A stretch of DNA of 34,888 bases from Nautiliaceae bacterium (GTDB taxonomy: Bacteria > Campylobacterota > Campylobacteria > Campylobacterales > Nautiliaceae), in NCBI GenBank assembly GCA_027008345.1, contig JALTBU010000056.1, forward strand, positions 1 through 34,888, given 5' to 3'. Positions 16,894-23,857 of the stretch are shown here, piece by piece; within the stretch, counting starts at the first letter, position 1; each line of letters starts with the position of its first letter. The notes under the pieces are model-generated. The model was given only the letters and a program-made list of their open reading frames with translations, ran no database searches and was not told the origin of the DNA. The position numbers and the translations under genes are program-made.

Positions 16894-17709
16894 TTGGATA
16901 GAAGGACCTTTCTAAACAATCTGATTCAACTCTCAGCAGCGGCTACCGCTGCTGGTGCCGTTGTTGCAGGTTTTGCAGAAGAAAACAAAGACAAACCATT
17001 AACTCTAAGACCTCCGGGAGCTTTACCGGAGAAAGAATTCATTAAAACATGCATAAGATGCGGTTTATGCGTAGAAGCATGTAAAAACAGAGAAAATAAA
17101 ATGATTGTTAATGGAAAGGAAATTGATACACTTTTTTTAGCGGCACCTGGTGATAACGCACCAGTTGGTACACCATTTTTTATTCCAAGGACAGGACCTT
17201 GTTTTATGTGCGATGATATTCCTTGTATGTATGCCTGTCCCACAGGTGCCCTTACACCAAAAGAGTGCCAAAACGACAAAGGTGAAGTGGCAATTGATTA
17301 TGCAAAAATGGGAGTAGCCGCAATAGATCCGAGCAGTTGTATTGCATTTTGGGGATTACAATGTACAGCATGTTATAGGGCATGTCCTGAACTTGATAAA
17401 GCAATTACAATAGAATGGAAACAAAATAAAAGAACAGGCAAACACGCATATAGAATCCCTGTGGTGCATGAAGAATATTGCACTGGATGTGGAATGTGTG
17501 AAATGGCATGTGTAACTGAAAAACCGGCTATAAAAATATTTCCAAGAGAAGTATTTCTTGGAAAAGCTGGTGATAGGTATGTCAAAGGATGGGATAAAAA
17601 AGATCAGCAAAGAGTTAAAAAAGCAAGTACAAAAACAACCACAAAAACTCCTTGGAGTGAAAAAAATCCACTTCAAAATCTAAATCAGGGAGTAAATTGG
17701 AATGAATAA
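16894..17709 (+). CDS. napG: NapG ferredoxin-type quinol dehydrogenase subunit
   Basis: Periplasmic Fe-S protein that with membrane NapH carries menaquinol electrons to NapB/NapA. The 271 residues begin with a Tat signal DRRTFLNN. They hold four cysteine clusters: CIRCGLCVEAC near 52, CFMCDDIPCMYACP near 105, CTACYRACP near 161 and CTGCGMCEMACV near 192. The start is a TTG codon (16894), supported by AAGGA six bases upstream and by the Tat motif directly after it; no ATG or GTG is available between the napA stop and this motif. It overlaps napH by 8 bases. Confidence 0.95.
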   Translation: MDRRTFLNNLIQLSAAATAAGAVVAGFAEENKDKPLTLRPPGALPEKEFIKTCIRCGLCVEACKNRENKMIVNGKEIDTLFLAAPGDNAPVGTPFFIPRTGPCFMCDDIPCMYACPTGALTPKECQNDKGEVAIDYAKMGVAAIDPSSCIAFWGLQCTACYRACPELDKAITIEWKQNKRTGKHAYRIPVVHEEYCTGCGMCEMACVTEKPAIKIFPREVFLGKAGDRYVKGWDKKDQQRVKKASTKTTTKTPWSEKNPLQNLNQGVNWNE

Positions 17710-18544
17710 AATATTTAAAAACAGATATCTCATCCTAAGACGTATTACTCAATTTACTATACTTTTTTTGTATTTTGCAGCGAATTACTGGGGTTGGAAA
17801 ATATTAATTGGAAATTTAAGTTTTTCAAAACTTTTTAACACAATTCCTTTAACAGACCCTTATGCATTTTTACAAATGCTATTTGCTGGAGCAGTATTAA
17901 GCTCTGACTTAATCATAGGTCTTGTTGTAGTTATTCTTTTTTATGGAATAATAGGCGGAAGAGCTTATTGCAGCTGGGTATGTCCTGTAAATCTAATTAC
18001 CGATTTAGCAGCGTGGGTTAGAAGAAAAACACACCATGAAAAAGATAATTTAGTAAGTGCAATGAAAATTAAAAAATTCCGATATGCATTTTTAATTGCA
18101 ATGCTTTTATTTTCAACAATTATAGGAGCAGCAGCCTATGAATTTATAAATCCTATCGGATTTTTTACAAGAGGTGTTGCTTTCACTCTTGGATTTTCAT
18201 GGGTATGGCTTTTAGTTATTTTTCTTTTTGATGCATTTGTACTCAAAAATGGTTGGTGCGGACATATATGCCCGGTTGGTGCAACATATGCACTTATAGG
18301 CTCAAAAAATATTATAAGGGTATTACATAATAAAGATAATTGTACAAATTGTGGTAACTGTTTTATGGTATGTCCTGAAAATCAGGTTTTAGCACCAGTT
18401 ATTACTAAAAAAAATGACTTTATACACGGTATAGAATGCACTAATTGCGGAAGGTGTATTGAAGTATGTGAAGACAATGCTTTAAAATTTTCATTAAGAA
18501 ATTTTATAAAAGGAGAAAAAAATGAAAAAAATAGCTCTAATTAG
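17702..18544 (+). CDS. napH: NapH membrane quinol dehydrogenase subunit
   Basis: A 280-residue inner-membrane protein with four main hydrophobic helices (about 12-32, 72-92, 125-147 and 155-178). Two CxxxCP motifs on loops (YCSWVCPVN near 98 and WCGHICPVG near 184) are hallmarks of the NapH family. A C-terminal cytoplasmic pair of [4Fe-4S] motifs, CTNCGNCFMVCP (about 214) and CTNCGRCIEVC (about 241), completes it. It oxidises menaquinol and delivers electrons to NapG. It overlaps napG by 8 bases and napB by 23. Confidence 0.96.
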   Translation: MNKIFKNRYLILRRITQFTILFLYFAANYWGWKILIGNLSFSKLFNTIPLTDPYAFLQMLFAGAVLSSDLIIGLVVVILFYGIIGGRAYCSWVCPVNLITDLAAWVRRKTHHEKDNLVSAMKIKKFRYAFLIAMLLFSTIIGAAAYEFINPIGFFTRGVAFTLGFSWVWLLVIFLFDAFVLKNGWCGHICPVGATYALIGSKNIIRVLHNKDNCTNCGNCFMVCPENQVLAPVITKKNDFIHGIECTNCGRCIEVCEDNALKFSLRNFIKGEKNEKNSSN

Positions 18545-19022
18545 TGCTGCTGCAGCACTTTTATTATTTACAGGATGTAATCAAAGTGCATCTACAAATA
18601 AAGTATCAAATAAAAAAGTAGAAGTTACAGGTATAAGAAAAGCAACTCTTGATAAAGGTTCACAAAATCTTCCAGTTGTAACCTATACTTCCCAAGCACC
18701 AATACCTGGAAAAGTTAAACCTTTCCAAAAATCATATGTTACTGCACCTCCTATGATTCCACATAGTATTGCTGGTATGACTCCAATTACTGTTAAAAAC
18801 AATATGTGTCTAAATTGCCATATGCCTCAAAATGCAAAAGCCCTTGGTGTAACACCTATGCCAAAAGACCATTTTGTTGATAATTTTGAAGGCGGCAAAC
18901 ATGTCCAAAGAGTTGCTGGAAGCAGATATTTCTGTACAACATGCCACGCACCTCAGGCAAATTTAAATCCAGTAGTTGAAAACAAGTTTGAATCAATGAA
19001 AGCAAATGCAGGGCTTAAATGA
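18522..19022 (+). CDS. napB: Dihaem cytochrome c subunit of periplasmic nitrate reductase, predicted lipoprotein
   Basis: Transfers electrons to NapA. The 166 residues contain two CxxCH motifs at 96-100 (CLNCH) and 138-142 (CTTCH), with NapB segments PPMIPHSI and RYFCTTCHAPQ. The N-terminus has a hydrophobic stretch ending LLLFTGC, which looks like a lipobox with Cys19. Processing there would anchor NapB to the membrane, whereas well-studied NapB proteins are soluble. The start lies 23 bases inside napH behind AAAAGGAG, and the stop overlaps the napF start. Confidence 0.94.
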   Translation: MKKIALISAAAALLLFTGCNQSASTNKVSNKKVEVTGIRKATLDKGSQNLPVVTYTSQAPIPGKVKPFQKSYVTAPPMIPHSIAGMTPITVKNNMCLNCHMPQNAKALGVTPMPKDHFVDNFEGGKHVQRVAGSRYFCTTCHAPQANLNPVVENKFESMKANAGLK

Positions 19023-19495
19023 TTGATAAACAAAAAAGAAATCTTTTCAGGAGAGCTTCCTCTCCTTTTAAATCTTTTATATATCCTCCGTATTTTGAAA
19101 AAAAAGAAGATTTTTTAAAATGTATTGAATGCGAAAATAAAGAATGCATAAATGCTTGTCCTGAAAAAATAATTGAAATTGAAAATGAAATTCCGATAAT
19201 TAAATTTGGGATAAACGGATGCACTTTTTGCAATGAATGTGCAACCGCTTGTCCCAATCAAGTGCTTGATATAAAATTTAAAAAAGAAAAACTCAATGCA
19301 GAATTTATAATAAATCCTAAAAACTGTCTTTCTTGGAATCAAACTATGTGTTTTTCATGTCAAGATATATGTCAAGAAAATGCTATAATATATAAAGGGA
19401 TGTTTAATCCTGTAATTGATCTGGATAAATGCACTTCGTGCGGATTTTGTATAAGTGTATGTCCTACTTTCGCAATTGATGTTAAAATAATATAA
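19019..19495 (+). CDS. napF: NapF ferredoxin-type maturation protein
   Basis: Cytoplasmic Fe-S protein thought to help mature NapA before Tat export. The 158 residues start with the NapF-like MIDKQKRNLFRRAS segment and have cysteine groups CIECENKECINACP (about 39), CTFCNECATACP (about 68), CFSCQDIC (about 111) and CTSCGFCISVCP (about 138). It has no signal peptide. The ATG overlaps the napB stop (ATGA at 19019), so translation is coupled. Confidence 0.93.
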   Translation: MIDKQKRNLFRRASSPFKSFIYPPYFEKKEDFLKCIECENKECINACPEKIIEIENEIPIIKFGINGCTFCNECATACPNQVLDIKFKKEKLNAEFIINPKNCLSWNQTMCFSCQDICQENAIIYKGMFNPVIDLDKCTSCGFCISVCPTFAIDVKII

Positions 19496-19505
19496 AGGTA
19501 ATCAA

Positions 19506-20465
19506 ATGAAAAAAATAATTTTAATTCTAATAAGTATAGTATTTTCTTTTGCAATTACTATATTAAAACCATATAAATTTTATAGATACGATTATTATAT
19601 TTCAAAAATTGCTTTTAATAAAAAATTACTGGTTGTAGGCCTAGAAAACGGAACAATCCTTATTAATAATTTTAAAACAAATAAAAATTTAGACAAAATA
19701 ATCTTGCCAAAAATTCATGATTTTATGGGAGATTTAATTGCTATGCCAATTTATTCAATAGATATATCTCCTGATGGAAACAATATTTTTATATTAGCAC
19801 AAGGCGAAGATGCAAAAAGAGAAATGTATATTTATAATTTAAAAAATAAAAAGCTTACACATATTTATGAAACAAAAGATACTCTTATGAAAGCAAGATA
19901 TATTAATAATAATCATATTTTTATCGCCCTTTTAAGTGATGAAGTAGAACTTTTTAATTTAAAACAAAAAAAATTTCTTTACAGAACACAAGTTGGGAAT
20001 TATGTTTTCTCAACATATGCAATAAATGAAAATAAAACAAAAGCTGTCATAGGTGATGAAAGTGGCAGTATTAAAATTGTAGATATTAAAACAGGGAAAA
20101 AATTAGCAAAAATAGAAGGATTTAACAAAGATAAAACCATTTCACTCGATTTTGTGAAAAACTATATTATAAATGGTAGCAGTGATAAAAGAGTTGCAAT
20201 ATATGATGTTATTAATAAAAATGAAGTTTTAACCTTAACTGCAAATTTTTTACCTTATGCAAGTGCAATAAGTCCTGATTTAAAAACATTTGCAATTCAA
20301 TTTGATGAAAAAAACAATATAAAAGTATTCGATATGAATAAAAAACCTTTATTTTTACTTAAAGGTCATCAAATGCCTCTTATTGATATGAAATATATCA
20401 ATAAAAACACTATTATAAGTTATTCACCAAGTGAAATAATAATTTGGAAAATAAAAGGAGAATAA
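19506..20465 (+). CDS. napL: NapL, periplasmic WD40-like beta-propeller protein
   Basis: A 319-residue protein with an N-terminal signal peptide (about 1-18) and repeated WD40-like blades, for example DESGSIKIVDIKTGKKLAKIEG, SSDKRVAIYDV and SPSEIIIWKIKG. NapL occurs only in nap operons of Campylobacterota (Wolinella, Campylobacter and relatives); its exact role in Nap assembly is not settled. It sits between napF (10 bases) and napD (directly adjoining), which supports the name more than the weakly conserved sequence. Confidence 0.85.
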   Translation: MKKIILILISIVFSFAITILKPYKFYRYDYYISKIAFNKKLLVVGLENGTILINNFKTNKNLDKIILPKIHDFMGDLIAMPIYSIDISPDGNNIFILAQGEDAKREMYIYNLKNKKLTHIYETKDTLMKARYINNNHIFIALLSDEVELFNLKQKKFLYRTQVGNYVFSTYAINENKTKAVIGDESGSIKIVDIKTGKKLAKIEGFNKDKTISLDFVKNYIINGSSDKRVAIYDVINKNEVLTLTANFLPYASAISPDLKTFAIQFDEKNNIKVFDMNKKPLFLLKGHQMPLIDMKYINKNTIISYSPSEIIIWKIKGE

Positions 20466-20810
20466 ATGAATATATCAAGTATTATAGTTAAAACAAGACC
20501 TGAAAATTACGATGCAGTATGGTTAAATCTTAAAGAAAGTGAACTTTGCGAAGTGCATTTTGGTGATAAAGAAAAAGGTGTGATAATTATCACAATAGAA
20601 GGTGAATGTGTAGAAGAAGAGATTGAAAAATTAAGACAGATTGAAGAGATGCCTTTTATCATAAGTGCAGATATGCATATGAGTTACTGTGAAGAAGAAC
20701 TTGATAAAATGATGGAAGACATTGACGCAAATAAAACAATTAAAAAATTAAATGATGAAAAAAAAGCTGAAGAAATAGAATATTTTGGCTCTCTTAAAGG
20801 TAAATATTAA
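20466..20810 (+). CDS. napD: NapD, NapA signal-peptide-binding chaperone
   Basis: Small cytoplasmic chaperone that binds the Tat signal of NapA until the cofactor is inserted. The 114 residues show the NapD fold pattern: MNISSIIVKTRPEN at the start, a central beta strand GVIIITIEG, and the IISADMHMSYCEEE motif. A charged C-terminal extension (about 83-114) goes beyond the E. coli length (87). The ATG directly follows the napL stop, with AAAGGAG inside the napL end. It is the last gene of the nap operon proper. Confidence 0.93.
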   Translation: MNISSIIVKTRPENYDAVWLNLKESELCEVHFGDKEKGVIIITIEGECVEEEIEKLRQIEEMPFIISADMHMSYCEEELDKMMEDIDANKTIKKLNDEKKAEEIEYFGSLKGKY

Positions 20811-20833
20811 AAATTTTTTTCAAAATTCATTTT

Positions 20834-20866
20834 TGGCACTTTTGAGACACTGAAATTATATAGAAT
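20834..20866 (+). promoter_or_regulatory. hao promoter with OmpR-type direct-repeat box
   Basis: TGGCACT (20834-20840) and AGACACT (20845-20851) are separated by 4 bp (11-bp period). Nine bases follow, then a -10-like TAGAAT (20861-20866). Half-site sequence, spacing, orientation and the 9-bp gap to -10 equal those before the tetrahaem cytochrome at 8902-8870. There is no normal -35 box. A sigma54 promoter was considered because of TTGGCAC, but the -12 GC is missing. Confidence 0.55.
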
Positions 20867-20888
20867 TTTAAAGAGATAGTCTCAAAAG
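20839..20888 (+). repeat. Inverted repeat flanking the hao promoter, reaching the ribosome binding site
   Basis: CTTTTGAGAC (20839-20848) and GTCTCAAAAG (20879-20888) are perfect 10-bp inverted copies with a 30-bp middle containing the -10 box. In a transcript reading through from napD the arms could pair and partly cover the AAAAGGAG of hao. A transcript from the local promoter would lack the left arm. It could equally be a DNA operator. Function is unknown. Confidence 0.55.
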
Positions 20889-20896
20889 GAGTGAAA

Positions 20897-22435
20897 ATGA
20901 AAAAAGCACTAACAGCAGGGCTAAGCGTTGCAGCACTTACAACTGTTGCATTTGCAGCAAACAGCTTAGACTCAAACCCAAATTACAAAAAACTTAAAAA
21001 CTTTCACCCAAAAGGTGTAAGTAACGACCAATGTTTAATGTGTCACAAAACTATGGATCCTGGAATTGTTGCAGATTGGCAACATTCTAAACATGCAAAA
21101 GCTGGTGTAGGTTGTGTTGAATGTCACGTTGTGCCAAAAGACTATCCGACTGCATTCAAAAACCATCCAATGCAAGGTGCTAACTGGACTGTTCAAATTG
21201 CAGTATCTTCTGTAACTTGTGCAAAATGTCACGCAAAAGAAGTTACTGAATATCTAAATTCAGGGCACGCAAGAGGTGGTGCTCAATGGCTTGCAGTAAA
21301 TGGTAGCAAACATGGATATTTAATGAGCAAACTTTCTTATTATTATGAAAGTTTAAAAGGTAAAAATCCATCTTTAAATGGTGTACCTGGTGCTAAAATG
21401 GCAAAAGGCATTAGAAAAGACGGTTCTGTATATTATGCAAATCAAAATAATCCAAAAATTGCTGATTTAAATGTAGCTAATATCTGTATCCAATGTCATG
21501 GTACTACTGTTAAACTTGATAAAAACGGTGTTCCTGATCCAAGAACATGGCCAAGTGATGGTATTGCTTCACTTTATCCAGATGGTGGTGTTGGAAATTG
21601 TTTAGCATGTCACAGCAGACATAAATTCAGCGCAGCTGAAGCAAGAAATCCAGCAAGCTGTGGAAACTGTCACTTAGGACCTGACCATCCAATGAAAGAA
21701 ATTTTCGAATCAAGTGTTCATGGTCATATCTATGATACAAATGAAAAAGATTATAACTTTGAAACAGGTGCACAAATCCCTGGAAAAACTCTAAGAGCAG
21801 CTACATGTTTTACATGTCATATGGCAGCAATTAATGGTCTTAAAGCTACTCACAACGTATCACTAAGACTTAAATGGAACCTATGGGCACCAGATAGTTT
21901 CTTAAGAACAGGCGGACATGAAACAGCTGGATGGGCTTTCTGGAAAGGTGGAGGAAAAATAATCGGCGGAAAAACTGTAATTAGAGGTAACGCTAAAGCT
22001 GGTAATCCAAATGGACCAGAAGCTGCAAGAGCAGATATGAAAAAAGTTTGTATGACTTGTCACCAAGCAACATTTACAAACAACTATTTCCAAAGAGTAG
22101 ATGCAGCAGTAACAATCTACAATCAATATAAAGCATTTGCAAACAAAATGATGAAAGATCTTAAATCTAAAGGTCTAATCAAAGCTGATGTGTGGAGCGA
22201 TCCATTCTTTAAATTATATTACTATCTATGGCATCATGAAGGAAGAAGATTCAGACATGGTGCAGCTATGGGAAGCCCGGATTATGCTCACTGGCATGGT
22301 GTTTTCCAAGTTATGCAAGATATCAGAGAAATGAACGATATCTATAACTACAGAATGAAAATGTACAAAAAATATGGAAACGCTAAAAAAGTTCTTGAAA
22401 ACGAACCACCAATGCCAGTTGTTACTCACGAATAA
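20897..22435 (+). CDS. hao: Octahaem cytochrome c of the hydroxylamine oxidoreductase family (epsilon-Hao type)
   Basis: Secreted 512-residue cytochrome. After a signal peptide (1-21) there are eight CxxCH motifs, at 46, 73, 108, 197, 235, 255, 304 and 385; the fourth would correspond to the catalytic haem. The C-terminal WHHEGRRFRHGAAMGSPDY...HWHG region is typical of the family. In Campylobacterota such enzymes lack the tyrosine crosslink of ammonia oxidisers and act reductively on nitrite or hydroxylamine; this is family knowledge, and I could not place the tyrosine by eye. The ATG at 20897 follows AGGAG by five bases; a GTG at 20891 overlaps that site and is rejected. It has its own promoter and a terminator after it. 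It is the likely partner of Nap in nitrate ammonification. Confidence 0.94.
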   Translation: MKKALTAGLSVAALTTVAFAANSLDSNPNYKKLKNFHPKGVSNDQCLMCHKTMDPGIVADWQHSKHAKAGVGCVECHVVPKDYPTAFKNHPMQGANWTVQIAVSSVTCAKCHAKEVTEYLNSGHARGGAQWLAVNGSKHGYLMSKLSYYYESLKGKNPSLNGVPGAKMAKGIRKDGSVYYANQNNPKIADLNVANICIQCHGTTVKLDKNGVPDPRTWPSDGIASLYPDGGVGNCLACHSRHKFSAAEARNPASCGNCHLGPDHPMKEIFESSVHGHIYDTNEKDYNFETGAQIPGKTLRAATCFTCHMAAINGLKATHNVSLRLKWNLWAPDSFLRTGGHETAGWAFWKGGGKIIGGKTVIRGNAKAGNPNGPEAARADMKKVCMTCHQATFTNNYFQRVDAAVTIYNQYKAFANKMMKDLKSKGLIKADVWSDPFFKLYYYLWHHEGRRFRHGAAMGSPDYAHWHGVFQVMQDIREMNDIYNYRMKMYKKYGNAKKVLENEPPMPVVTHE

Positions 22436-22442
22436 CAAATCT

Positions 22443-22459
22443 GCCCTTTTGGGCTTTTT
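22443..22459 (+). terminator. Rho-independent terminator of hao
   Basis: GCCC-TTTT-GGGC followed by TTTTT and further T-rich sequence, 8 bases after the hao stop. The stem is short (4 GC pairs). It has no T-run in the other direction, so it acts on the plus strand. Confidence 0.65.
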
Positions 22460-22477
22460 CATTTTTTCTTCATATAC

Positions 22478-22496
22478 TAGTGTCAGTCACTATAAT
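22478..22496 (+). promoter_or_regulatory. Promoter-like element with inverted repeat between convergent genes
   Basis: TAGTG-TCAGT-CACTA (22478-22492) is a perfect 5-bp inverted repeat with 5-bp centre, merging into a perfect TATAAT (22491-22496). AGTGTCAGT also occurs upstream of napA on the other strand (13947-13939). No plus-strand gene follows; a transcript would be antisense to the mini-cytochrome gene. The function is unproven. Confidence 0.3.
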
Positions 22497-22505
22497 TGAA
22501 TAAAT

Positions 22506-22530
22506 AAAAAAAGGGAAATTATTTTTTCCC
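22506..22530 (-). terminator. Rho-independent terminator overlapping the stop of the mini-cytochrome gene
   Basis: On the minus strand, GGGAAA-AAATAA-TTTCCC followed by TTTTTTT. The 5' arm is formed by the last codons and the stop codon TAA lies in the loop, so the terminator starts inside the gene. Confidence 0.7.
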
Positions 22531-22755
22531 ATATTTTTTTGCTGCGTCAGCAATATCTTTATCGCTTAAACTTTTAGCGATATTAACCATCATAGGGTTA
22601 CCTTTGCCTGCTTTAAATTCTTTCATTTTTGCTTCGATTTGTGCTGGTGTTAAAGTGTCAAGTTTTTTTGCCATTCCACCATTATGACACATTGCACAAT
22701 CTTGATATGCAAATGCCATTACGCCAAGTGCTGCTAATGCTAATAATTTTTTCAT
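22519..22755 (-). CDS. Mini monohaem cytochrome c (c553-like)
   Basis: A 78-residue exported cytochrome: signal peptide 1-16, CxxCH at 20-24 (CAMCHNGG), and a GNPMMVNIAKSLSDKDI segment with the likely distal Met ligand near residue 55. Only about 60 residues remain after cleavage, short for class I cytochromes. It is a clear paralogue of the protein at 23627-23857 (shared CHNG, IAKSLS-KDI and YG end). It has a separate -10 box and its own terminator, so it can be made at a level different from the operon upstream. It may be a periplasmic electron shuttle; the partner is unknown. Confidence 0.88.
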   Translation of the reverse strand: MKKLLALAALGVMAFAYQDCAMCHNGGMAKKLDTLTPAQIEAKMKEFKAGKGNPMMVNIAKSLSDKDIADAAKKYGKK

Positions 22756-22783
22756 TGTTTCTCCTTTTAAAATTTTAAGCTTA

Positions 22784-22789
22784 ATTATA
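22784..22789 (-). promoter_or_regulatory. -10 box of the mini-cytochrome gene
   Basis: Perfect TATAAT on the minus strand, about 22 bases of leader, then SD AAAAGGAG (22768-22761) before the ATG at 22755. The upstream side is in the end of the lipoprotein gene and shows no clear -35 box. Confidence 0.55.
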
Positions 22790-22794
22790 TCATA

Positions 22795-23625
22795 TTATGT
22801 TCTAAACCTCATAGGAAGAGGAGCAAATTTAATTTTACATTTGTTTTTAAGTATTTTCCCATTTTTATTGATAATTATCTGATAATAACTATCTGCTCCC
22901 ATTTCATCAGTTGAATGTAAATTTAATATTATTGTATTATCATCAATTTTATAACTATCAATTTTTTCATCCATTCCTAAATCAAAAAATCTAATCCATC
23001 CTTTTGTAATATTGCTTACAAACGCATCTTCATTATTTCCTTTAACAGTCCCTATAATAAAAATATCATTTCCATCTTTAAAAACAAAATTTCCATTAAT
23101 CGGACGGGTTAATTTTATTTTTTTAAATAATTTTCCATTTTTATAGATTTCAATAAAGCTTTGACCATTATTAAAAACATCTATTAATACCAAAATATCA
23201 TTTTTCGTTATAAACATATCTTTTGGTAATGCATATTTTTTCTTTAAAACATCTTTTTTAACAAGTTTTCCATCTTGATTTAATATTAAAAGCTCAGGAA
23301 AATAAGTCTCTTCATTTACTCCTAATACATAAATCTTATTATTCACAATTGCTATTTTTTTAGTATCTAAGAAATAAGGAGTTGAGAACTTTTTAACTTC
23401 TTTGTAATTTTTATCCAAAAAAACTATATCAGTACCATTTGGCCCTGGAGTATAAAAAATATAATACTCTCCAAATTTAATAAGATTATTAGTTGTAATA
23501 TGATATTTTTTCATCAATATTTTATCAGTGTTTACTTCTTTTATTTTCTTGTCAAGATTTGCATTATTACCTGCGCATCCTCCTATTAATAAAACAATAC
23601 TTATACTTCCTAATATTTTTCTCAT
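22795..23625 (-). CDS. Putative beta-propeller lipoprotein of unknown function
   Basis: A 276-residue protein with lipoprotein signal MRKILGSISIVLLIGGC (lipobox IGGC, Cys17). The rest alternates short beta strands and turns (VNNKIYVLGVNEE, TKNDILVLIDVFNNGQ, KDGNDIFIIGTVKGN), suggesting a six- or seven-bladed propeller. I do not recognise a family. I chose ATG 23625, which starts the signal peptide behind AAGGGA; the in-frame ATG at 23640 would add MEGIK before it. It lies between two paralogous mini cytochromes, so a role in cytochrome handling or as a periplasmic docking protein is possible but unsupported by motif. Confidence 0.75.
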   Translation of the reverse strand: MRKILGSISIVLLIGGCAGNNANLDKKIKEVNTDKILMKKYHITTNNLIKFGEYYIFYTPGPNGTDIVFLDKNYKEVKKFSTPYFLDTKKIAIVNNKIYVLGVNEETYFPELLILNQDGKLVKKDVLKKKYALPKDMFITKNDILVLIDVFNNGQSFIEIYKNGKLFKKIKLTRPINGNFVFKDGNDIFIIGTVKGNNEDAFVSNITKGWIRFFDLGMDEKIDSYKIDDNTIILNLHSTDEMGADSYYQIIINKNGKILKNKCKIKFAPLPMRFRT

Positions 23626-23626
23626 T

Positions 23627-23857
23627 TTAATCCCTTCCATAGATTTTTAAAATTTCTTTTATATCTTTTTTTGATAAACTTTTTGCAATATAACCCATTG
23701 TGTTTTTTTGATGTTTAAGCTCTTTCAAACGTTTTTTTATATAACTTTTTTTTAAACTATTTAAATTAATTTCTTTTCTTCCATTATGACATGATAGACA
23801 AAAAGTATAGTTTTTTGCCAAAATTAAAACCGGTATTAAAAATATTATTTTTTTCAT
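23627..23857 (-). CDS. Mini monohaem cytochrome c, paralogue of the downstream one
   Basis: A 76-residue protein with signal peptide 1-14, CxxCH at 20-24 (CLSCHNG) and a distal Met in NTMGYIAKSLSKKDI. It aligns over its whole length with the product of 22519-22755 but is far richer in lysine. The start overlaps ccdA by 4 bases and the stop is one base before the lipoprotein ATG. It is probably a periplasmic electron carrier, with haem attached by the CcsBA system. Confidence 0.82.
   Translation of the reverse strand: MKKIIFLIPVLILAKNYTFCLSCHNGRKEINLNSLKKSYIKKRLKELKHQKNTMGYIAKSLSKKDIKEILKIYGRD

Noticed and set aside
20811-20833. Terminator after napD
   Set aside because: Only an A-run/T-run (AAAAATTTTTTT) is present, without a GC stem; read-through into hao remains possible.
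20832-20851. Possible sigma54 promoter before hao (TTGGCAC)
   Set aside because: The -12 GC dinucleotide is absent at the required spacing; the direct-repeat plus -10 interpretation fits better and recurs elsewhere.
20891-20896. GTG start for hao giving MKM at the N-terminus
   Set aside because: The GTG overlaps the AGGAG ribosome binding site; the ATG at 20897 has proper spacing and begins the signal peptide.
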